Positions 49,901-59,627 of a stretch of 64,000 nt of DNA are shown here, piece by piece. How positions within the stretch are numbered: the stretch's first letter is position 1; every line of letters starts with the position of its first letter. Below the pieces are notes generated by a model. The model searched no databases. It was not told where the DNA came from and saw only the letters and a list, made by a program, of their open reading frames with translations. The translations under genes were made by a program, and so were the position numbers. This stretch comes from CAYRWR01 sp964428015. Lineage in GTDB: Bacteria; Spirochaetota; Brevinematia; Brevinematales; CAYRWR01. Location of the stretch: NCBI GenBank assembly GCA_964428015.1, contig CAYRWR010000003.1, positions 1 through 64,000 of the forward strand, given 5' to 3'.

Positions 49901-50254
49901 TTATTTCTCTGGTTTGGGAGGAAGGTTTTTTACGAATGCATAAGACCGGGGCAGCCAGAATTCCCGAAAAGCAGGGGATGTAAATATTTCTTCAGACATG
50001 GATAGGTACTCTTTCATTTTCCTGCCTGGTGTGGGTTCAAATTCACTTATACCGGGAAAATCCTTTAATAATGCCTGACGATCCGGGGCGGAAAAGCGGA
50101 CAAATATTCTGTCTTCAAAGGGACCGCTCCACATGTTTCCCTGAATAAAATGGCAGGGCATACCGAACATCTTTCTTGGGAATACCTCAGGAAAAGACAG
50201 TAAAACTTCAGATACTCTGGAACTGAAGGCGGGATCGGGTTTTTTCCAGGCCAT
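49901..50254 (-). CDS. TfoX N-terminal domain-like protein
   Basis: About 117 residues from the ATG at 50254; the longer frame to 50329 would overlap the MCP gene by 68 bp. The pattern FPRKMFGMPCHFIQGNMWSG, RIFVRFS and TPGRKMKEYLSM follows the TfoX N-terminal domain, found in competence regulators and in many stand-alone small proteins. Role unknown. It lies 7 bp after the tandem MCP genes. Confidence 0.7.
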   Translation of the reverse strand: MAWKKPDPAFSSRVSEVLLSFPEVFPRKMFGMPCHFIQGNMWSGPFEDRIFVRFSAPDRQALLKDFPGISEFEPTPGRKMKEYLSMSEEIFTSPAFREFWLPRSYAFVKNLPPKPEK

Positions 50255-50261
50255 GTTTGGC

Positions 50262-52160
50262 TCAGGTATTGAACTTGACAGTAATATCCAGCAGATTTCC
50301 GGCATTTTCCTGGTTGGAGCTGGATACATCCCGCATCTGTGAATTATTTTTACTCATAGAATTTAACTTATCGTCAATTTCATTCATCATACGGCGTGTA
50401 GCTTTGGAAGTCTGCTTTAGATTTTCCATAATATTAATGATGTTTTCACTTTTCCCTTTTTGATCCTGTGAAAGCGAACGCATTTTTCGGGAATTATCCA
50501 GCAGGATGGTGGAGGTTTTGACAATCTGTTCCACTCCGGACTGGTCTTCTTCCATCTGACGGGCGATATGAGTGATCTGGGAGATGATTTCCTTGATCAA
50601 AGGGAACATGGATTCCAAGCTGTTGCGCAGGGTACCCATCACCTCCATGCCACTCTGTATCCTGTTATTCATATCCTGTATATGGGTGACTATGGAATGG
50701 GCGCTATCCCCGCTTTGTTTGGCCAGTTTCTTAATTTCACCAGCCACCACAGCAAATCCGCGACCGGCTGTTCCCGCATGAGAAGCTTCTATAGAGGCAT
50801 TTAAAGCCAGTATATTGGTGGTTTCTGCGATATTAGAAATAGACTGGACGATTTTTAATACTTTTTCTGACGATTCCTGGACTTTATGGATAGTCTCAAC
50901 AAACTTCTTCAATTCTTCTGACCCTTCATTAGTTTTAATTTGCAGAAAACCGGAACTGTCACTGGTCTTGCGGATAGATTGTGTGATTTCATTTAGACTG
51001 TTGGCCATACTATTTACAGCCAGGTTGGTTTGACGGACTGCTTCTACCTGGCCTTCGATACTGTCCTGATATTTATCCAGAATGGTGAGCATGTCACGTA
51101 TAGTCTCACGGGCCCCGGAAACCTGGAGTTGTTCTTTTTCTATGCCGCCAACGATCTGATGCATAAAGTCCCGGAACTGGTCGAAATGGCTTTCATTTTC
51201 CAGGATGGAATACTGGAGATTGGTGGAAGAAGCAGAGGTGACCTGGCTGACCTGAGATACAGTGTTGACAAAATTATGGAAAAATTCCAGAAAATGGTTA
51301 ATAGTAACTACCACATCCCCGATTTCATCGAAATTAATCAAGACAATTCTTTTTGTCAGGTCGCCTTTTCCCTGAGTCAGTTCCTCCAGTCGTTCTTTCA
51401 GGAAGCGCATTTGCAGTACATATTCACGGCGTGCCAGGACCATAATGGACAAACTGATAAACACCAGGATGGAACTGAGTATAGCCAGAGTAGTGGAAAA
51501 ATTGAAGGGAGGGATGCCATTAATGGCTGCTATTCGGTAATAGTATGCCATGAACACCATGTGAATGATTAAAAAAAACAGTGTGATTCCGTTTAATAGA
51601 AAATCTTTGTTTCTGGAAAAACCGTCGTTTTCGCCCTTGTGAATATCAGTCATTCCCATGAGAATCTTGGGTCTGATAAACAGCAGTCGAAGAACCAGGA
51701 CTGTGAATAGTGCTCCCATCATTCCTGAAGACATATTCATGAGTAGGGATAATATATAGGGCATTTTACCTTTGGGTTGGAAATGAGAGATGATATAAAA
51801 AGCGTTCACTCCCAGAAACCAGGCTACGGTATGCAGGGTAATCATGAGACGGGGGATTTTCAGAGTAGCCCGGCGGGCTTTTTCATCCACCGTACCTGTA
51901 CGTAAAGCTTTAAACAAGGGACGGAGGCGCAGGGCGATGATAATAAATGCAGAGATTGCTAATATGAAAAATATTCCTAATACCAGGGGGTCCAGCCCCG
52001 CCCGAAATTTCTCCGCAATTGTCCTGTTAAAATGGGGGTTTAAAAAAGAGGTAAATTGCTGGTCAAACATCAGAATAATAAAGGGGAAGAAGATAGTATA
52101 TACAAAAATCTGCAAGATCAGCCAAAAAGGTCTTAATACATAATTTCTATTCTTCTTCAT
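50262..52160 (-). CDS. methyl-accepting chemotaxis protein with six membrane helices (copy 2)
   Basis: 632 residues. Six transmembrane helices lie in the first 250 residues and no extracytoplasmic ligand domain is present. A HAMP-like linker (RFLKERLEELTQGKGDLTKRI) leads to a long coiled-coil signalling domain with the hairpin tip NIAETTNILALNASIEASHAGTAGRGFAVVAGEIKKLA. The tip binds CheA and CheW. It overlaps the paralogue upstream by 14 bp. Signals would be sensed within the membrane or by partner proteins. Confidence 0.93.
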   Translation of the reverse strand: MKKNRNYVLRPFWLILQIFVYTIFFPFIILMFDQQFTSFLNPHFNRTIAEKFRAGLDPLVLGIFFILAISAFIIIALRLRPLFKALRTGTVDEKARRATLKIPRLMITLHTVAWFLGVNAFYIISHFQPKGKMPYILSLLMNMSSGMMGALFTVLVLRLLFIRPKILMGMTDIHKGENDGFSRNKDFLLNGITLFFLIIHMVFMAYYYRIAAINGIPPFNFSTTLAILSSILVFISLSIMVLARREYVLQMRFLKERLEELTQGKGDLTKRIVLINFDEIGDVVVTINHFLEFFHNFVNTVSQVSQVTSASSTNLQYSILENESHFDQFRDFMHQIVGGIEKEQLQVSGARETIRDMLTILDKYQDSIEGQVEAVRQTNLAVNSMANSLNEITQSIRKTSDSSGFLQIKTNEGSEELKKFVETIHKVQESSEKVLKIVQSISNIAETTNILALNASIEASHAGTAGRGFAVVAGEIKKLAKQSGDSAHSIVTHIQDMNNRIQSGMEVMGTLRNSLESMFPLIKEIISQITHIARQMEEDQSGVEQIVKTSTILLDNSRKMRSLSQDQKGKSENIINIMENLKQTSKATRRMMNEIDDKLNSMSKNNSQMRDVSSSNQENAGNLLDITVKFNT

Positions 52161-54057
52161 GACTGGTGTTCCTGAATTTTCCTGTTATCTTTAAAATCTT
52201 ATTGGTGTTAGACTGATTGAGGTTAGAGACTTCGCTCATCTGGGAATTCACATCTTCCATAGAACTGAGATGAGAGTAAATCTCTGAAATCATGTTTTTT
52301 GTATTAGCACTGGCTTGGCGAAGTGTGTCCACAGTTGCCGAAATCTCATTACTTTTACTGACCTGAGTCTGGGATATTTCCTGCATCAGGGCAGAACTAT
52401 CCTTCAGAGAGCGGGAAGTTTCTACAATCTGGTGAACTCCCACCCTGTCTTCAGTGAGATGTTCACTGATATGAGCAATCTGGGTACTGATATCGCTGAT
52501 CATGGGGAACATGGATTCCAGAGCCCCCTGCATACTTTCCATGACTTTTATACCTAACACAATTCTCTGGTTCATTTCCTTTATGTGACTGATGATGCTT
52601 TTAGCTGAGGTGCCGCTCTCCCGGGCCAGCTGTTTGATTTCACCGGCTACAGTTGAAAAACCTTTACCAGCGGCACCGGCATGGGAAGCTTCAATGGAAG
52701 CATTCAGAGCCAGGATATTGGTGGTTTCCGCTATATTTGAAATGGATTCCACGATTTCCAGTACGGAGGCAGATGAGTCCTGAATATTTTTTATGGTGGA
52801 CACAAAATTTTTAAGAGCGGCTGAACTGAGGTTGGTTTTCACTTTCAAAGTATCAGAAGTTTTTTTGGTTTTTTCGATGGACTGGGTTACATCAGTGAGA
52901 CTTTCCGCCATGTTGTTGATACTGGTAATAGTATTATCCACGATTTCGATTTGTTCCGAGATGGTTGTACGATAATTTTCCAGCATAGACAGCATATCAT
53001 TGATAGTCAATTGAGCCACTTCTACCTGCTGCTGTTCATTTTCAATACTGTGAATTATCTCTTTCATAAATTTATCAAAGTGCTCACTATGATCTTCATT
53101 TTCCTGAATAGCATACTGCAGCTCAAAGGAGCTGGCTGCTGTCTTTTCACTGAATTGTGCTACCGTCCCTACGAATCGGCTGAAGAAATCCAGAAAATTA
53201 TTGATGCTGATCACTACATCTCCGACTTCATCATAATTTATAAGGACGATCCTTTCCTGGAGGTCCCCTTCTCCGCTGGTCAACTCGATCAGCCTCTTAC
53301 GCAAAAAGCTAACCTGATGGATGTGTTCACGCCGGGCCAGTATTATAAGCAGTAAAGCGAAAATCAGAAGAAAAATACTAAAGACCAGTGTGGTAACCTC
53401 ATAAGACAGGATATAGTCACGGGGTGAAACTATAGAATAATATCGGGTCATATATGCCAGATGCACTACGATAAAAAACACAATGGACATAAAAATAAAC
53501 TGGGATTTTAACCTGGAATAATGATCTTTACCTTTGACCAGCTTTTTCGTCATGCCCAGGGCGATTTTATATTCCAGCAGCAGATTACTGAGAAATTGGA
53601 CCATAAACATGGAGCCTATCAATCCTCCGCTCAGCTGGGATAGTAAGGACCAGAGATAGGGTAGAGTAGTCACTTTTTTGAAAAAAATATAAAACAGGGA
53701 TACTCCCACTACCAGTGCGCTGGCATTAATTACAATAATAGCCATGGGTAACTCAGTGATGATACGCCGGGCACGCTCTCTGTCCTGACCTGTGCGCAGA
53801 GATTTCAGAAAAGGGTGGATGCGGAAAAAAACGATGATAATAATAACCAGAGCCAGACTGAAAAAAACTATATTGGAGCTTTTATCCAGGGCGTTCAGTA
53901 AATGTTCCTGAATAGTCTTCTTTAAAACCGGATTAAATAAAGAGAGAGAAATCTGGCTGAATACAAAAGAAATATAAGGAAACAGAATAGTCGCGAATAT
54001 GATGGACAAATAGAGTTGAAAGATGCGGCCTTTGGATAATACATTCTGCTTTTTCAA
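52147..54057 (-). CDS. methyl-accepting chemotaxis protein with six membrane helices (copy 1)
   Basis: 636 residues, paralogue of the next gene with the same six-helix sensor region, HAMP-like linker (FLRKRLIELTSGEGDLQERI) and tip NIAETTNILALNASIEASHAGAAGKGFSTVAGEIKQLA. The start is a TTG at 54057; AGG lies upstream at fair distance. The pair are translationally linked, so the two receptors may form a mixed array. No other chemotaxis gene is in the window. Confidence 0.92.
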   Translation of the reverse strand: MKKQNVLSKGRIFQLYLSIIFATILFPYISFVFSQISLSLFNPVLKKTIQEHLLNALDKSSNIVFFSLALVIIIIVFFRIHPFLKSLRTGQDRERARRIITELPMAIIVINASALVVGVSLFYIFFKKVTTLPYLWSLLSQLSGGLIGSMFMVQFLSNLLLEYKIALGMTKKLVKGKDHYSRLKSQFIFMSIVFFIVVHLAYMTRYYSIVSPRDYILSYEVTTLVFSIFLLIFALLLIILARREHIHQVSFLRKRLIELTSGEGDLQERIVLINYDEVGDVVISINNFLDFFSRFVGTVAQFSEKTAASSFELQYAIQENEDHSEHFDKFMKEIIHSIENEQQQVEVAQLTINDMLSMLENYRTTISEQIEIVDNTITSINNMAESLTDVTQSIEKTKKTSDTLKVKTNLSSAALKNFVSTIKNIQDSSASVLEIVESISNIAETTNILALNASIEASHAGAAGKGFSTVAGEIKQLARESGTSAKSIISHIKEMNQRIVLGIKVMESMQGALESMFPMISDISTQIAHISEHLTEDRVGVHQIVETSRSLKDSSALMQEISQTQVSKSNEISATVDTLRQASANTKNMISEIYSHLSSMEDVNSQMSEVSNLNQSNTNKILKITGKFRNTSHEEE

Positions 54058-54267
54058 AAAGAAACCTGCTTTCTTTTGTTTAATCTATTTTATTATATGT
54101 CGGATGTTTAAGCAAGAGAACATAACAGCAAACCGGTCTAAAACTCAATATAAAACCGACAGTTTTTTCATAGGAGCTTTAACTGGATAATAGTGCACTT
54201 TTTTGCCTTGTGAAGTATAATTTTAATAGAAAGCCGCGACACATTTGAGAGAATAAAGGGAGTAGCC

Positions 54268-55755
54268 ATGCAGATCAGTCTGCCTTTTACATTTATCATG
54301 TATATGTTTTTACAGGCTGTCATCCTGGTGTTAGCCGCAATGGTTTATTTTTTAAACCGTCGCAGTCTGGCTAACCGCTATTTTGCCTGGTTTCTCCTGT
54401 CTATTTCTGCCTGGACGATGCTGGGTTCAGTCTATATGTATTTCCCGGTTCAGGTTTCTCTTTGGGTGTCTCTCCAGATGACAGCGGGTATCTTCTTGGG
54501 GCCTACTTTTTATTTTTTTGCACGTAGTCTGACAGACACAGAATACAAACCTCAAAAAATAGAATATCTTCTTTTACTCCCTGCATTATATATCATTGTG
54601 ATCAGTCTGGGCCGTATTTTTGTTCCCGCTTTTTCTGAGCAATTTGCTGCTAAAGTATCTGTAATAGACAATAAACTGCATCGGGTCGCGGACCTGCATT
54701 ATGTGGTCTATACCCTGGGGATTTTCGGAGAAGTGATAGCAGGACTGATGTATATGGGACTCCACATTCGCCATCAGACAGATCCTGCTGAAAAACGACG
54801 TCTAATCACGGTATTTTTTGCCACCCTGGGTCTGGCGGTATCCCTGTTTATCTTTAATTCTCTGGCTAATCTTTTGGGGCACAGCCTGGATCCCAATATC
54901 ACCATGGCTGCTCTGCTGATCACTTTGACTGTAATTTCTATTTCAATCATGCGGCATAAAGCCTGGAAAATCGAGACCCTGATGGACATTATTCAGAAAC
55001 ACCAAGCAGAACTGGCCCTGCGTAACCAGGCCATAGAGTCAGAACTGGACCTGGCAAGGCTGGTTCAGAAAAAACTGCTTCCTGAGCATCCTCCCGCTAT
55101 AGCCGGTCTTAAAATCAGCTCCTATTATTTCCCCATGGATAAGGTGGGCGGAGACTTTTATGACTATTATACCCGTGACGGCCGTCTGGGACTGATAGTA
55201 GCAGATGTTTCCGGGCATGGGATTCCGGGGGCTTTTCTGGCCACAGTGGCCAAGATGGGGTTCCAGAGTCTGGCCCGAGAATTTGACAATGGACCGGCCC
55301 TGATGTCCCGGCTGGATGAACTGATCACACAAAGGGCGGTCAAATCTATGTTTGTCACCGCTGTCTATGCCCGTATCGATACCAGGACTATGGAAATGCG
55401 GCTCACCAACTGCGGACACTGTTCCCCTTTGGTTTATGGCCCATCCCGTACGGAAGTACTAGAGGCCCCTTCTGCCAGTCGTCCTTTGGGCCTGAGTTTC
55501 GGGATGTCTCCCTCGGAACAACTTATCCCCCTTTTAAAAGGAGACCGGATTCTGCTGTATACAGATGGGATCCTGGAAACTATGGATGCCGTTGATCAGG
55601 AATATGGCACGGACCGGCTCTGTTCTTTTCTTATTGGAAACCACCGTCAATCCTCGGATGATTTTGCTCAAGGACTGATGGAATCGTTACGGGATTTTTC
55701 CGGTACCGATGAAAAAATCGATGATATCTCGCTGACTATCGTGGATGTACTTTGA
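54268..55755 (+). CDS. 7TM sensor-PP2C (RsbU/SpoIIE-type) phosphatase
   Basis: 495 residues. About seven transmembrane helices in residues 1-235 resemble the N-terminal 7TM sensor of some histidine kinases. A coiled-coil linker (ALRNQAIESELDLARLVQKKLLPEHPP) leads to the PP2C domain, with MDKVGGDFYDYY, IVADVSGHGIPGAFLATVAK, ILLYTDGILETMD and DDISLTIVDV. It probably turns a membrane signal into dephosphorylation of an anti-anti-sigma factor. AAGGGAG sets the ATG. Confidence 0.92.
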   Translation: MQISLPFTFIMYMFLQAVILVLAAMVYFLNRRSLANRYFAWFLLSISAWTMLGSVYMYFPVQVSLWVSLQMTAGIFLGPTFYFFARSLTDTEYKPQKIEYLLLLPALYIIVISLGRIFVPAFSEQFAAKVSVIDNKLHRVADLHYVVYTLGIFGEVIAGLMYMGLHIRHQTDPAEKRRLITVFFATLGLAVSLFIFNSLANLLGHSLDPNITMAALLITLTVISISIMRHKAWKIETLMDIIQKHQAELALRNQAIESELDLARLVQKKLLPEHPPAIAGLKISSYYFPMDKVGGDFYDYYTRDGRLGLIVADVSGHGIPGAFLATVAKMGFQSLAREFDNGPALMSRLDELITQRAVKSMFVTAVYARIDTRTMEMRLTNCGHCSPLVYGPSRTEVLEAPSASRPLGLSFGMSPSEQLIPLLKGDRILLYTDGILETMDAVDQEYGTDRLCSFLIGNHRQSSDDFAQGLMESLRDFSGTDEKIDDISLTIVDVL

Positions 55756-55895
55756 TTCAGATGTTTATGGAAACATTTTGCTTTAACTTTTTCTGTGCTT
55801 TATACTATCCGGGTCAATTTCTGAGGAAAGCACTGGGATTGTAGAATCGATTCCATTCATGCTTTCCTATTGATAAAAAAATCCGGAGGATATAC

Positions 55896-56951
55896 ATGTC
55901 CATAATTATAGCTTTGCTGCTTCTTCTGACCGCACCCCTGTTTTGTACACAACAGACCCTGCCTGATACTATCACGGTAAATGCCGTGGGTGATATTATG
56001 ATGGGAACCCTCTTTCCTGAAGAGCGTCTCCCGCCGGAAAACGGCCAGTCCCTTTTCAAATATGTGACTCAGTTCCTTACTAATCATAACGCGGATATAG
56101 TGATGGGCAATCTGGAAGGTCCCATTACCAGTCATCCCTATACTGTCAAGACTATCAAGCCGGGCCGGACCTATGCTTTCCGTATGCCTCCGTCTTATAC
56201 CCCTCTTTTAAAACAAGCCGGCTTCAATATACTCAACACTGCCAATAATCATGCCAATGATTTTGGGCCTCAGGGTTATAGTGAAACCCGCAAACTGCTT
56301 AAAGAGCAGGGAATCGCAGCGGTTGGCAATAAAGATGAGGTGGTCACCCGGATCATCAAAGGGAAACGCGTCAGCGTGATCGGTTTTTATATCAATTCCG
56401 CTTATAATAGTCTGCTGGACATCAAGACATCAATGAAGCTCATTTCTGCCGCGGCTACCAACTGCGACATCCTGATTCTGACCTTTCATGGCGGTGCCGA
56501 AGGGGATTCTGCCATCCATATCAAACCTGGTATGGAGACCTACCTGGGGGAAAATCGGGGAAATCTCATAGAGTTTTGCCACCAGGCTATTGATAATGGA
56601 GCTGACCTCATTATCGGCCATAGTCCTCACGTTCCCCGCGGCATGGAGCTGTATAAGGGGCGTTTGATAGCCTATTCTTTGGGAAATTTTGTGACCTACC
56701 GTATGGCCGCTACCGGTTACAAAAAATACACCCTGGTGCTCAGTACTACTTTGAACCTGGACGGGACCTTTCATACCGGGGAGATCACACCTCTGATGCA
56801 GTTTGAATCAGGATCCTGGTCGGGTATACCCCAGTATGATGCGCAGTTCCGTACAGTCAAACTGATCCGGGAGCTGTCCCTGGCGGATTTCCCCGGGAGC
56901 AGTCTGGTGATAGAGACTAACGGCTCTCTGGTACAGGCCACTAATCAATAA
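55896..56951 (+). CDS. CapA-family poly-gamma-glutamate-type metallophosphoesterase
   Basis: 351 residues with a signal peptide. It has the CapA (PGA_cap) metallophosphatase fold: NAVGDIMMG with the metal Asp, VMGNLEGPIT, LNTANNHANDFG with Asn/His ligands, LTFHGGAEGD and IGHSPHVPRGMELYKGRLIAYSLGNF. Relatives are involved in capsule or cell-surface polymer handling; some are simple phosphoesterases. No other capsule genes are near. GGAGG before the ATG. Confidence 0.9.
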   Translation: MSIIIALLLLLTAPLFCTQQTLPDTITVNAVGDIMMGTLFPEERLPPENGQSLFKYVTQFLTNHNADIVMGNLEGPITSHPYTVKTIKPGRTYAFRMPPSYTPLLKQAGFNILNTANNHANDFGPQGYSETRKLLKEQGIAAVGNKDEVVTRIIKGKRVSVIGFYINSAYNSLLDIKTSMKLISAAATNCDILILTFHGGAEGDSAIHIKPGMETYLGENRGNLIEFCHQAIDNGADLIIGHSPHVPRGMELYKGRLIAYSLGNFVTYRMAATGYKKYTLVLSTTLNLDGTFHTGEITPLMQFESGSWSGIPQYDAQFRTVKLIRELSLADFPGSSLVIETNGSLVQATNQ

Positions 56952-56956
56952 AAAAT

Positions 56957-56990
56957 AAAACCGGGTTGATATCTTCATCCCGGTTTTTTA
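56957..56990. terminator. bidirectional terminator
   Basis: AAAACCGGG (56957-56965) and CCCGGTTTT (56979-56987) pair around a 13-base loop, with A and T tracts on either side. It lies between convergent genes. Confidence 0.85.
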
Positions 56991-57009
56991 ATTTACTGAC
57001 ATTCTGTTC

Positions 57010-58125
57010 TTAATAAATCAAAGGTAAAATCTCACCGTCGTCATACTGGTTGGAGAGCCAGGTACTGATAATTGAATCTTTCAGGTGATAGGGTAGCCCC
57101 TGACCCTGATGATCTTTCTGCCAGCGGTTATCCTGTACGACTATATTTCCAGAGGTATAATAAATACGCAGAGGGTAATAGCCCGTATCCTGGATCATCA
57201 TATTGTGCTCCACTACCACATTCACGATAGGACCGGGGTTGGTGTCAAAATAAATAGCCGCGTTTACCCCGCCGCCCGGTATAGCCGGAGCCCTGACATC
57301 CACCCAGTTGTTGCGTAATAGATAATTAGTACCTCCCATGATCTGAATCCCGTCCAGGTGGGCTCCATCAGGGCCTCTCAATCCATCGATCAGGTTGTTT
57401 TCCAACACCACATCCGAAGCAAAGGTGATAATAATGCCGTCCTTGCGGTAACCACCCGGTGAAGCATGAATATGATTGTACCGCGCAGTAAATCCGTCAA
57501 CAATCAGAATAGCGCCGGTGATATCACAATGATCCACGGTCAGCCCGGTCCCTCCCTGGGGAGTGTTATGCCCGGGTAAAGAAGAAAAGAGGGTCCAGGT
57601 GTCGTTACTGCCTGGTGTCAGAATACAGTTGGAAAAAACTGCCCCGGAGTGGTACACGTAGATCCGGTTGGATATAGCCAGGTTGACAAATAACTGGTTA
57701 TTACTCACAGTGTGATTGGGTCCGCTGTACGGGGTGAGGATGGTCCCGGCAGGGACCCCCGTATTGGTGCTATCCGGCCAGGTATACACTGTGATGCCGG
57801 GAGTATAATGTGTGGTCAGGTTGATATCCTGAACCATGGTGACTGAAATGGAAGGTGAGTCACTCGATAAATTTCCTGACCAGTGGGAAAATTGATATCC
57901 GGGGAAAGGATAACAGGTAAGTTTTACTTTTTGTCCCTGAGAGTAAACTCCTCCAGGAGGGTCCAGCAAGACCGTACCCTGGTCTGATTGTAGATTGAGA
58001 TGGTAACGGGGGAGCTCTTGAGATTTTATGGAGCAGGCTGATATCAGCAATATGCAGAAAAACAAACTAATGCTTGGGCCCAGTACTGCCGCTTTTTCTG
58101 AACCCCCTATTTTTAAATGGAACAT
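57010..58125 (-). CDS. lipoprotein with InlB-type B-repeat and right-handed beta-helix
   Basis: 371 residues. A lipobox LISAC (C31) follows a long N-region. Residues about 45-110 match a divergent InlB B-repeat (LDPPGGVYSQGQKVKLTCYPFPGYQFSHWSGN). The rest is a right-handed beta-helix of the pectate-lyase type, with coils built on N-x-I/V (DVVLENNLIDGL, NYLLRNNWVDV, VVEHNMMIQ, IVVQDNRW). Such proteins bind or cut polysaccharide; catalytic residues are not obvious. GAGGTC before the ATG. Confidence 0.72.
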   Translation of the reverse strand: MFHLKIGGSEKAAVLGPSISLFFCILLISACSIKSQELPRYHLNLQSDQGTVLLDPPGGVYSQGQKVKLTCYPFPGYQFSHWSGNLSSDSPSISVTMVQDINLTTHYTPGITVYTWPDSTNTGVPAGTILTPYSGPNHTVSNNQLFVNLAISNRIYVYHSGAVFSNCILTPGSNDTWTLFSSLPGHNTPQGGTGLTVDHCDITGAILIVDGFTARYNHIHASPGGYRKDGIIITFASDVVLENNLIDGLRGPDGAHLDGIQIMGGTNYLLRNNWVDVRAPAIPGGGVNAAIYFDTNPGPIVNVVVEHNMMIQDTGYYPLRIYYTSGNIVVQDNRWQKDHQGQGLPYHLKDSIISTWLSNQYDDGEILPLIY

Positions 58126-58188
58126 ATTGACCTCATCAATAATTTTTTTAATACGAATGTCTGCTTTTTTACAATAAATACAACAATT

Positions 58189-59478
58189 TTATCTAGTTCC
58201 CAGATACTGTGAAAAGGCCACCCGGTTTCTGCCCTTTTCCTTGGCTTCATAGAGGGCGCTATCCGCACTGGAGTAGAGCATGTCTGGAGTTAGTAACTCA
58301 CGGTTATCCCGGGGGATGGGGGATGATACTCCGATACTGATCCTGACCTCAACCGTTTTATCTTCAAACTCAAACGGAGTATGAATTATAAGATCCCGGA
58401 TCCTTTCTACAATATTTTTCATGTCTTCCAGGGTGATGGGTTCATGGATCAGGACCAGGAACTCGTCTCCCCCTATTCTGGCTACTATATCCAGTTTGCG
58501 CACGGATTTTTCGGTCATGCGTACCACATGACGCAGTACTTCATCTCCGCAGAGATGGCCGTAGCTGTCATTGATAGCCTTGAAGTAATCAATATCAATC
58601 ATAATAAGATAAATCTGATCTTTTAGATTACGGCGGATTCGGTCCAGCCCTTTTTCCAGCTCCACATTGATAAAACTACGGGAAAATGCCCCGGTCATCT
58701 GGTCGTGAATGACCTCATTGTATAAATCCTGGGAATGCAGGAAGAGTTCACGGATGTCATTCATGTGCAGTCGGGCAATGGAAAACACCATCAACAGGGC
58801 TCCTATCCAGGAAATAGGGGGTACATCTAACATTCCCATCGCGGTTAATCCGTCAAAGATACCGGAAAGGACCCAGAATAGAGAGCTGATAAATAGTACC
58901 AGTGAGGTATGCTGTTTGGTTTTTTTACGGGTTTTATTATAATTGATCCATAGGATCACGCTGGCATGCCCCATCATCAGGAATAAAAACACCCCCCAGA
59001 CGAAGAATAGAGGTCCCCTGACCAGTCCGGGGTAGTATTGGCTGGTAGCAAAAATTTCAGGACTCAGAAACCAGGTATTGGGGATAATAGCCAGCAAAGC
59101 AAATATCAAGCTGCCAATATGAAATATAGTCAGGCTGACTGCAGGCTTTTTATTATAAAACACCCCAATAAACTGAATAAAAAAAGTGAAAATATAGGTG
59201 CTGGAGACTATTGCCAGCCGATTAAAAATATTAATGCTCAGAGGGTGGTTATCGGAATTGATCTGGATAAAGAAACTCAGGGAATAGCTGGCTATAGAAA
59301 GGACTACCAGTGAAAATACAAAAAAACTCCTGGTGTCCTTGCCTACTTTTTTCATACCCTGACTGAATAGTAGGAAGAATATAAAAAATCCCAGGCTCAG
59401 TATGCCGGTGACAAATAACGGCAGGGAAAAAATTTTGATAAACAACGCCTGCGCCTCCCGGTAAGAAAAATAAATCAT
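58189..59478 (-). CDS. 7TM-sensor diguanylate cyclase (GGDEF)
   Basis: 429 residues. Seven or eight transmembrane helices fill residues 1-250. The GGDEF domain (about 265-425) has FDxN-like YFKAINDSYGHLCGDEVL, an intact active site ARIGGDEFLVL and, five residues before it, the inhibitory I-site RKLD. It should make cyclic di-GMP and be product-inhibited. No Shine-Dalgarno site is visible; TTGTGA and TATGCT at 17 bp lie upstream and predict a leader of about 8 nt. Confidence 0.93.
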   Translation of the reverse strand: MIYFSYREAQALFIKIFSLPLFVTGILSLGFFIFFLLFSQGMKKVGKDTRSFFVFSLVVLSIASYSLSFFIQINSDNHPLSINIFNRLAIVSSTYIFTFFIQFIGVFYNKKPAVSLTIFHIGSLIFALLAIIPNTWFLSPEIFATSQYYPGLVRGPLFFVWGVFLFLMMGHASVILWINYNKTRKKTKQHTSLVLFISSLFWVLSGIFDGLTAMGMLDVPPISWIGALLMVFSIARLHMNDIRELFLHSQDLYNEVIHDQMTGAFSRSFINVELEKGLDRIRRNLKDQIYLIMIDIDYFKAINDSYGHLCGDEVLRHVVRMTEKSVRKLDIVARIGGDEFLVLIHEPITLEDMKNIVERIRDLIIHTPFEFEDKTVEVRISIGVSSPIPRDNRELLTPDMLYSSADSALYEAKEKGRNRVAFSQYLGTR

Positions 59479-59627
59479 GAGTTTGATTTATTAGCATAAG
59501 GTTATACGGGAAAAATCACAAAAAATGGAGGAATCTATAGGTTTGAAAACACACCGGCATTTATATTATGAAAACAACAAATGATGATAAAATGTTATAC
59601 GGATGAAGGGAGGCTAATTTACTCCCG

